Below, piece after piece: positions 1-4,607 of a stretch of 7,123 nt of DNA; position 1 is the first letter of the stretch, and each line of letters starts with the position of its first letter. The translations under genes were made by a program, and so were the position numbers. The stretch lies in contig NZER01000306.1 in assembly GCA_002690445.1 (NCBI GenBank), positions 1 through 7,123 of the forward strand, written 5' to 3'. The notes beneath the pieces are model-generated. The model ran no database searches. It had not been told where the DNA came from and saw nothing but the letters and a program-made list of their open reading frames with translations. This stretch comes from Candidatus Pacearchaeota archaeon. Its GTDB lineage: Archaea; Nanoarchaeota; Nanoarchaeia; Pacearchaeales; GW2011-AR1.

Positions 1-48
1 CAATTCGGTTTCTTCGAACTTTTTCTTGCACTTGGAGCATTCGGACAT
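1..48 (-). CDS. 5' end of a small zinc-ribbon protein (partial)
   Basis: Only the first 16 codons are inside the window, reading MSECSKCKKKFEETEL. The C-x2-C knuckle (Cys4, Cys7) followed by lysines and Phe is typical of the first half of a small zinc ribbon, but the second cysteine pair would lie beyond base 1. The ATG at 48 follows two in-frame stops (TGA TAA), and a good Shine-Dalgarno stretch, GGGGAG, lies about 10 bases upstream, which favours a genuine start. A second open frame (1-158) runs through the same bases, so either this gene overlaps its neighbour or one of the two is not coding here. Function beyond probable zinc binding cannot be given. Confidence 0.45.
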   Translation of the reverse strand, partial: MSECSKCKKKFEETEL

Positions 49-158
49 TTATCAGTATCTCCCCAGTTAATTATATCATAATTGTCCCTGCAATTGGGAG
101 AAAATCCTCCTCGGGGTTTATCACCTTTACCCGCTCCTTTGTTTTTGGGCTCTTTCAA
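1..158 (-). CDS. Small phage protein of the GKGD-x-PR type (partial, TTG start)
   Basis: An open frame from TTG at 158 to the window edge (52 codons, no stop) encodes an N-terminus with GKGDKPR at about residues 11-17 and DNYDIINWGD at about 25-34. From memory, small hypothetical phage proteins of roughly 50-70 residues often have this pattern (KGD-x-PR, then NYD-x-I); their function is unknown. There is no in-frame ATG; a stop lies directly before the TTG, so TTG is the only start within reach and its ribosome site is weak. The frame overlaps the end of the HNH gene by 32 bases, and the zinc-ribbon start at 48 lies inside it in another frame. After residue 37 the translation becomes basic and featureless, so a frameshift near base 50 is possible. 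The assignment rests on motif memory only. Confidence 0.4.
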   Translation of the reverse strand, partial: MKEPKNKGAGKGDKPRGGFSPNCRDNYDIINWGDTDKCPNAPSARKSSKKPN

Positions 159-744
159 TTATTTCTTTATATTTTATGTATTCCTCAATAGAAACCATTT
201 TGTCTCGAGACAATTTCCCTTTGTCTGCCAATTTATGTGAGTTGGGGCACATGGGTGCTAAGTTCGAAATGGAATCATCTCTCCCCTCTCTCCTCGGTTT
301 GATGTGATGCATCTCGCATACCATATCATTAGCCTCCAAAAACGCCGTCGTCCAGCCGCACCCACAATCTATAACCAAGCAAGGTATTCTTCCATACTTT
401 TTCTTAATCTTGCCTGCAATATGATAAACGTGATTTTCGGGCTTACTGTTATACTCTTTGCTCTTTTTACGTTTTTGGTGTCTCCGGCAATTTGTAGAGC
501 AGTATTTGGCTTGAGGCATTACATTATAAAAAGTGTCGCCACATATCTCGCACTTCAACTTATGCGGTTTTCTTTGTGCGTTGCTGTGGTAGGCCCCACA
601 GCTTTGGGTACAAAATCTGCCGTCCCCTTTGTTTATTTCTGTTACTGTAGCTTTGAATTCCTTCCCACAGCCTTCCCAAAGACACTTACGAACATGAGCA
701 TCACGCCATCGATCTCCTACGAGTTTTTTTACTATTTTTTCCAT
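127..744 (-). CDS. HNH endonuclease with two N-terminal zinc fingers (second of a pair)
   Basis: This 205-residue protein is predicted to be a metal-dependent DNA nicking or cleaving enzyme. It opens with two Cys4 modules: Cys21/Cys26 with Cys45/Cys49, and Cys65/Cys68 with Cys82/Cys86. A basic stretch follows (RRHQKRKKSK, 87-96). The C-terminal HNH domain has Cys122/Cys127 (and Cys129), the His146-His147 pair, Asn161 and His170 in a CPNSH motif. In the neighbouring paralogue this motif is CPVCH, so the last structural cysteine is Ser169 here; zinc may be bound differently or the fold may be less stable. The ATG at 744 lies inside the preceding HNH gene (13-base overlap, -1 frame), and only a weak, distant GAAGAG precedes it, so coupled translation is likely. 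It could be a free-standing homing endonuclease or a phage DNA-processing nuclease; the HNH call is firm, the role is not. Confidence 0.82.
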   Translation of the reverse strand: MEKIVKKLVGDRWRDAHVRKCLWEGCGKEFKATVTEINKGDGRFCTQSCGAYHSNAQRKPHKLKCEICGDTFYNVMPQAKYCSTNCRRHQKRKKSKEYNSKPENHVYHIAGKIKKKYGRIPCLVIDCGCGWTTAFLEANDMVCEMHHIKPRREGRDDSISNLAPMCPNSHKLADKGKLSRDKMVSIEEYIKYKEIIERAQKQRSG

Positions 745-1544
745 GGCATAGCTTGCTCTTCAGTTATAAATCTTTTTTCTATGAGATAATCTATTTTGGA
801 AATTTTTCTGCCTCCACCGGTTAAGACTTCTTGGAGAATTTTTGGGTCTAAAGTTTTCATATAGTCGAAAATGGTTATATAATCGTCCGATGTTAGCAAG
901 TCGTTATCCAAATACCTGTGGCATACTGGACATGCCGCAACAAGATTATAGAGGTGGTCCGGACCGCCATCGCTGTACTTAACTAAATGATGTACATCTA
1001 AATGGACTTTCTCGTTTTTGAAGTAAGTGCTTTCGGTATATCCGCTGCGGCAATCCTTTATGCCGCACCCCATAGGGCCCAAAGCGTTTCTGAGCTTGAA
1101 GGGAATTTTGGCGTCTCTCTTTTTCGAATTCTTCCAGTTATTGTTTTTAGCCGCCTCGATTGAATATCTCCACTGCTCATTTAAGCAAAGACGAGATTCG
1201 TACCTCGATATTTTTTTTCTTTTTTTGTACTCGGTTTCGCACTTTGGCTTACCACAACAGTAACCTCTCCTCCGGCACGGTTTCTCCCCTTTTTTAATCT
1301 TCTCTACATCAGATTGTATCATTTGGAACGGATCTCCGCAAATTTTACAGTGGTAGGTTATGCTGGTCGGTTTCTTTTTATTGGCGTTAGCTATATTGTT
1401 TTTCCCCTTACCCGCGCATACTGGGTTGCAGTAGCTAGTGGAATAAAGATTAAGCTGGCTCGGCAACCTGAAGAGCCCGTTGCCGCAAAATGAACATTCC
1501 GTATTAGGTGTTCTCTCTTTTGTTTTTGCAAACGTCGCAGTCAC
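732..1544 (-). CDS. HNH endonuclease with two N-terminal zinc fingers (first of a pair)
   Basis: A 270-residue protein with the same plan as its downstream neighbour. Finger 1 is Cys17/Cys20 with Cys39/Cys43; finger 2 is Cys66/Cys69 with Cys97/Cys102. A lysine-rich linker leads to a complete HNH (beta-beta-alpha metal) domain: Cys160/Cys165 and Cys205/Cys208 as structural zinc ligands, His185-His186 as the catalytic pair, Asn200, and His209 in CPVCH. The final 30 or so residues form a short tail. The start is GTG at 1544; an in-frame stop at 1559-1557 leaves no ATG alternative, and the GAG upstream is rather far (11 bases), so initiation may be weak. A 66-base gap containing a palindrome separates it from the nuclease gene upstream. 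The last codons (AAA AAA TAG) form a six-A run overlapping the start of the next gene. Homing and phage DNA processing are both possible roles. Confidence 0.85.
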   Translation of the reverse strand: MTATFAKTKERTPNTECSFCGNGLFRLPSQLNLYSTSYCNPVCAGKGKNNIANANKKKPTSITYHCKICGDPFQMIQSDVEKIKKGEKPCRRRGYCCGKPKCETEYKKRKKISRYESRLCLNEQWRYSIEAAKNNNWKNSKKRDAKIPFKLRNALGPMGCGIKDCRSGYTESTYFKNEKVHLDVHHLVKYSDGGPDHLYNLVAACPVCHRYLDNDLLTSDDYITIFDYMKTLDPKILQEVLTGGGRKISKIDYLIEKRFITEEQAMPWKK

Positions 1545-1578
1545 ATTTTTTAAATCTCAGCAAATGTTTTATTACTGG

Positions 1579-1592
1579 CCATAGTCCTATGG
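1579..1592. repeat. 14-bp perfect palindrome in the intergenic gap
   Basis: CCATAGTCCTATGG has 6-base arms around a TC centre. It lies in the 66-base gap between the PD-(D/E)XK gene and the first HNH gene. On the transcribed (minus) strand no T-run follows it, so it is not a standard terminator. It could be a protein-binding site or a short RNA hairpin, or it may be chance. Confidence 0.35.
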
Positions 1593-1610
1593 TTTTGATT
1601 TTCCACCAAA

Positions 1611-2096
1611 TCATTCCAACTCCAATTCTGACGTCGGAATGTTATAACAATCTGCCGTAAACTTAAAAGGGTAATTGGGAGAAGAGTCCGGATCGAGCTC
1701 TCCCTTTTTCCTAAAAACTGCTTTTTTATAAAATTCTTCTTTGGAAATACTTCCTAAATACCACGCGGTCTTCATGTCGTTTAAGACACTAACGAAAGCA
1801 TATCTATCACATTTTTGTTTGGTGTTGAAGTCGGCAACGGTGCAGTTATAGTTGGATCGGGGAGCCACTTTGCGCTCTTTGGTTTTTACATCTATTTTTA
1901 CCCCGTTTCTATCTATTAAATCATAATCATAAGTATCTTTAATCTCTCCTCCTTCAAGGTGCAAAACTAAAGCTTCCCCAATGTAGGCCACTGCTGCCCC
2001 CTTCCCTTTTCTAATGGAATTATTAAGAAGGGGAAGGTCGGCTGCTCTTTTTTCAGCTTTTTTTCGAGTCGCTGTGCTTATTGTGAATTTTTTCAT
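1611..2096 (-). CDS. PD-(D/E)XK-family nuclease (second of two)
   Basis: From ATG at 2096 the protein has 161 residues. The core matches a PD-(D/E)XK restriction-like fold: Gly40-Glu41 in a helix (AAVAYIGEALVLHL), an acidic strand with Asp57 and Asp59 (TYDYDLI), and the active-site strand IDVKTK with Asp69 and Lys71. A later segment, CDRYAFVSVLND, fits the following core strand. Such small phage enzymes cut or degrade DNA with magnesium, acting as exonucleases, junction resolvases or repair nucleases; the specificity is not readable here. A longer reading from TTG at 2138 is possible, but the ATG at 2096 forms an ATGA overlap with the stop of the upstream gene and has AAAGAG eight or so bases before it, so the shorter form is preferred. 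It follows the annealing-type protein and another nuclease-like gene, suggesting a recombination role. Confidence 0.72.
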   Translation of the reverse strand: MKKFTISTATRKKAEKRAADLPLLNNSIRKGKGAAVAYIGEALVLHLEGGEIKDTYDYDLIDRNGVKIDVKTKERKVAPRSNYNCTVADFNTKQKCDRYAFVSVLNDMKTAWYLGSISKEEFYKKAVFRKKGELDPDSSPNYPFKFTADCYNIPTSELELE

Positions 2097-2668
2097 TTTA
2101 AGAGCTCTTTCAGTTGGCTCATTGGTCTGAGCTGACAACCTTCAATAAGGTGTGCTCCGTGAAGGGATTCTATTGGGCCTTCGTAGGGAGTTTCGGGAAG
2201 GTCTTTATCGTACGACCATCCCACTAGATGACACTTGTAGGGACTTGAACCTATGGGTTTTGGGTTTTCAGGAACCATGCCCAAAACATAAATCCAGCCA
2301 TCGTGTCTTTCTCTTGGCCTTACGAGGAGTCTGTAGCGTAAAGGGTCCGAGGAATATCTCATCAAACTTCCTTTAATATCAACATTGGATAAACCTATTA
2401 TATCTACGCCCCCGTCGCCTTTATGGGGATTTTTATTGGCTTTGTCTCTGGCCTTCCAATACCCTTGTGAGGAGCCAGTGAGAACCACAGATCCAGCATA
2501 GGTGGAAATTTGCCCCACTAATTGATCATACGCTAGAGTCTTTTTTCTATTTGTGTTTGAGCGGATTTGAGAAGAACCCCCTATCATTGCTAGTCGAGTA
2601 TTTTTTCGGATTCCCTCCGAATCCTCGTCAGGAATCGTATAAGTTACTATGTCTTTCGAAGAGAGCAT
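2093..2668 (-). CDS. Probable PD-(D/E)XK-like nuclease (first of two)
   Basis: A 191-residue protein that I do not recognise by name. Residues 84-100 contain GDGGVDIIG followed by VDIKGS, giving Asp89 and then Asp97-x-Lys99, the spacing and hydrophobic setting of a PD-(D/E)XK active site. The preceding helix (about 45-58) has Gln49 and Gln53 where many relatives carry Glu. A strand-rich segment follows (RYRLLVRPRE, DGWIYVLGMV), and then HLVGWSYDKDLP, consistent with the rest of a restriction-like core. ATG at 2668 is 5 bases after the upstream stop, with AAGAAG as a plausible ribosome site. Its stop overlaps the start of the next nuclease gene (ATGA), so the two are probably made together and could act together. 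An alternative is a structural or inactive relative. The fold call is moderate and the biological role is inferred from neighbours. Confidence 0.55.
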   Translation of the reverse strand: MLSSKDIVTYTIPDEDSEGIRKNTRLAMIGGSSQIRSNTNRKKTLAYDQLVGQISTYAGSVVLTGSSQGYWKARDKANKNPHKGDGGVDIIGLSNVDIKGSLMRYSSDPLRYRLLVRPRERHDGWIYVLGMVPENPKPIGSSPYKCHLVGWSYDKDLPETPYEGPIESLHGAHLIEGCQLRPMSQLKELLK

Positions 2669-2673
2669 TTAAT

Positions 2674-3387
2674 TCACTTCTTTTGCATCCGTTCAATGAT
2701 TTCAAACATTTTAATACGGGGAATATCTTTAATAGACCCCCACCCGTCTGCCCCGTCCACAGCTTCCTTTACCATTTTGTCTTTGATGACGGAAAAATTG
2801 ATCTTTTTCTCCTTCATCAAGTTGGTCAGGTAAATGTCGGGTGAAGCGGAATTCTTATTTGGGCTAGGTTTTGATATCTTCACGTTTTTAATTTCCTCCT
2901 TAGCTACTATGTTGATGCGCAAGAAGTTGCGAACGGCTCGACAAAAAGCGCGATTTTCAGCTATTGCTGCCAAATACATCTGGCCAAAGCCCTCGGTGTT
3001 ATTTAGTCCAGCATCAGCTACGCTCTGAAAGAGAATAGACTCTCCATTCTCGGTTTCGTAATTTCCCATCCAAACTATCGAACATGAAACGCACACATAT
3101 TCGGAAGAAGCGTGTGTCACTGTGTAGGTAACAGAGTGGTAACCTCGAATATTAGCAAGATCCTTAAGCCCCCCGAGCAGAATAATTAACTCATAGTCTT
3201 CGAGCTTGGAAATGTCGGTTTCGTCAGTTCTATCTCTATTAGCAACCAGAAACTCTGGTTTGATCATTTTCCGCCAGTTGACTGACCCGTCATCATTAAA
3301 GACGTAATTAATTTTTTTATTCTCTAACAGACCGTACTGGTTCCGTTTGATCATAACCGGCGGCTTATTTATAACAGCAGTTCCCAT
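2674..3387 (-). CDS. Putative single-strand annealing / recombination protein
   Basis: A 237-residue protein. An N-terminal segment with conserved-looking text (NWRKMIKPEFLV, 37-48; DISKLEDYELIILLGG, 58-73) leads to a strand-rich region (VTYTVTHASSEYVCVSCSIVW) and then an alanine/arginine helix, AIAENRAFCRAVRNFLRI (141-158). This helix resembles the A-E-x-R-A-x-x-R-A-x-R motif seen in Rad52/Sak/Erf-like phage annealing proteins and relatives. A linker of about 20 residues precedes a small C-terminal helical domain (184-237) ending near DIPRIKMFEIIERM. Annealing proteins coat ssDNA and pair complementary strands during phage replication. The neighbours fit this: an SSB-like gene upstream in the operon and two nuclease-like genes directly downstream. 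ATG at 3387 has only AGGG three bases upstream. Similarity was judged by eye; another ssDNA-related phage protein is possible. Confidence 0.55.
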   Translation of the reverse strand: MGTAVINKPPVMIKRNQYGLLENKKINYVFNDDGSVNWRKMIKPEFLVANRDRTDETDISKLEDYELIILLGGLKDLANIRGYHSVTYTVTHASSEYVCVSCSIVWMGNYETENGESILFQSVADAGLNNTEGFGQMYLAAIAENRAFCRAVRNFLRINIVAKEEIKNVKISKPSPNKNSASPDIYLTNLMKEKKINFSVIKDKMVKEAVDGADGWGSIKDIPRIKMFEIIERMQKK

Positions 3388-3396
3388 ATGCCCTGA

Positions 3397-3425
3397 ATGT
3401 TAACCTAATTGGGGTAACACGTCAA
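3397..3425 (-). promoter_or_regulatory. Possible sigma70-type promoter for the recombination genes
   Basis: TTGACG (3425-3420) and TAACAT (3402-3397) are separated by exactly 17 bases, matching the -35 consensus at 5 of 6 and the -10 at 4 of 6. The -35 begins directly after the TAG stop of the upstream gene, in a 38-base gap of an otherwise overlapping operon. Transcription would start only a few bases before the ATG at 3387, giving an almost leaderless mRNA, which weakens the call. Confidence 0.3.
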
Positions 3426-4607
3426 CTACTTTTTAACAAAAAAATGGAAGTGCTCTTCCTCTTCCCAAAACAAAGGATCATCAATTACTGGATAAGGTTC
3501 GTGCTCCATAGTAGAGGAGCCATGATCGAGCCTTAAGAAAGCTGCTGTGTTTGGGTAAAATTTATTATTATGAACAATAAAGTGAGTGGATTTATAATAA
3601 AGATTTTTAAGATCTTTAAGCTCTTCGAAATCATTTTGGGAGCGTGGAAGAATGCGCTCAACAAGACCATAATCTAAATAGTCCAACTTAAAGTCGTTTG
3701 TTTGTTCTTCTTTTTTTCGGCTTCGCATTAAATATTGTATAGATTTTTCTTTGGTCTTTTTAATAAAAGCGGGATCGTTATCATCTTCTATGTAATAAAC
3801 CAGCTCTACAATTTTTTTATGGTACTGGTTTAAGATTTTATCGCTTAAGGGTCTGTTGGTGATGACAGAACACACACAGGAATCGAGTTGTTTGCAGAGC
3901 GCCTCCTCATCAAAATTTAAATCCATTCGCATTATCAGAGACGAAACTCCCAATTTTTGCGCGTCTAAGAGATGGGTAAGGGCAGATTCTATTCTTGGGC
4001 GGCGTAAAGAGTTTCCTATTTTAACCGTTTTAAATTCGGGCGCGAAGGTGTGTATTCCAGCCAAGTTAAGGATTTTTTTGGCTACATCTTCGGGTTTGAT
4101 AGTGTTAATGGACTTGGGGTTCTCGTTGGGATTAAACGATGGTTTGTGAGAACTGTACGGCTTAAGGATTTCCAAGTTGTCCTTGTCCGTCCAGTAGGGA
4201 AGAAATTGGCTTGGATAACAATTATTGGAAAACAGTACAACCGACTTCTTGTTGTAAACTGAAGCTAGATGGGAAGATTCATTGTTGGGGCAAGCGTGCA
4301 CTAGTGATTTACGTAATACGTAGGCTTTTTGGTTGAAATTACATTGCCCAAGGGTCATATAGCATTGACGAAGCGGAATACAGTCTTTGTTGCCCAATTG
4401 AATAATTTTAATACCCTCCTCTTCCAGCTTTGGGTGGATAAGGTCAACGACAAGCTGCCAATGATCATAAACCAACGCTGAAGTTCCCAAGTTAGACGTA
4501 TCAATAGTTATAAATTTATCAATTGCTAGAGGGAAGTATTTTTCATAAACACTGGCTTTGTCGATTTTTAAATCGTTTTGTAACGCATATGATTCTAAGA
4601 TGTGCAT
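3426..4607 (-). CDS. GT9-like C-terminal half-domain fused to an unrecognised domain
   Basis: This 393-residue protein has two parts. Residues 1-150 read as the second half of a GT9 (ADP-heptose:LPS heptosyltransferase-like) GT-B enzyme: an opening HILESYA helix, a strand at 32-37 (FITIDT), the HW...LEEEGIKIIQLG unit (49-72), and an S-S-H-L-A motif at 111-115, comparable to the sugar-nucleotide-binding S-x-x-H region. The first half is encoded at the end of the upstream gene, so this protein probably needs that partner to be active. Residues about 185-393 form a domain I cannot name, with RRPRIESALTHLLDAQ, RMDLNFDEEAL, CSVITNRPLS and VELVYYIEDDND, and an acidic-aromatic C-terminus (WEEEEHFHFF). 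ATG at 4607 overlaps the upstream gene by 13 bases, in its -1 frame, with AGAGGT close upstream. A frameshift or a one-base sequence error could join the two genes. Confidence 0.7.
   Translation of the reverse strand: MHILESYALQNDLKIDKASVYEKYFPLAIDKFITIDTSNLGTSALVYDHWQLVVDLIHPKLEEEGIKIIQLGNKDCIPLRQCYMTLGQCNFNQKAYVLRKSLVHACPNNESSHLASVYNKKSVVLFSNNCYPSQFLPYWTDKDNLEILKPYSSHKPSFNPNENPKSINTIKPEDVAKKILNLAGIHTFAPEFKTVKIGNSLRRPRIESALTHLLDAQKLGVSSLIMRMDLNFDEEALCKQLDSCVCSVITNRPLSDKILNQYHKKIVELVYYIEDDNDPAFIKKTKEKSIQYLMRSRKKEEQTNDFKLDYLDYGLVERILPRSQNDFEELKDLKNLYYKSTHFIVHNNKFYPNTAAFLRLDHGSSTMEHEPYPVIDDPLFWEEEEHFHFFVKK

Noticed and set aside
66..79. Extended -10-like element TGATATAAT on the minus strand upstream of the zinc-ribbon start
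   Set aside because: The -10 is perfect but there is no matching -35 at 16-18 bases, and the same bases encode DNYDIINW in the open frame from 158, so the match may come from coding sequence.
85..118. Hairpin-like GGAG...CTCC after the second HNH gene as a terminator
   Set aside because: The stem is only about four base pairs and no T-run follows on the transcribed strand.
83..132. Sixteen-codon GTG frame (MINPEEDFLPIAGTIMI) with AAAGGAG upstream
   Set aside because: The ribosome site is good, but the peptide is tiny, lacks motifs and competes with the better-supported GKGD-x-PR frame in the same bases.
304..789. Plus-strand open frame of 161 codons and the other plus-strand frames across the window
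   Set aside because: They lie opposite well-supported minus-strand genes, show hydrophobic, Phe/Leu-rich translations typical of antisense reading, and carry no recognisable motifs.
2097..2138. Longer start (TTG at 2138) for the second PD-(D/E)XK gene
   Set aside because: It would overlap the upstream gene by 46 bases; the ATG at 2096 gives a standard ATGA overlap with a plausible ribosome site.
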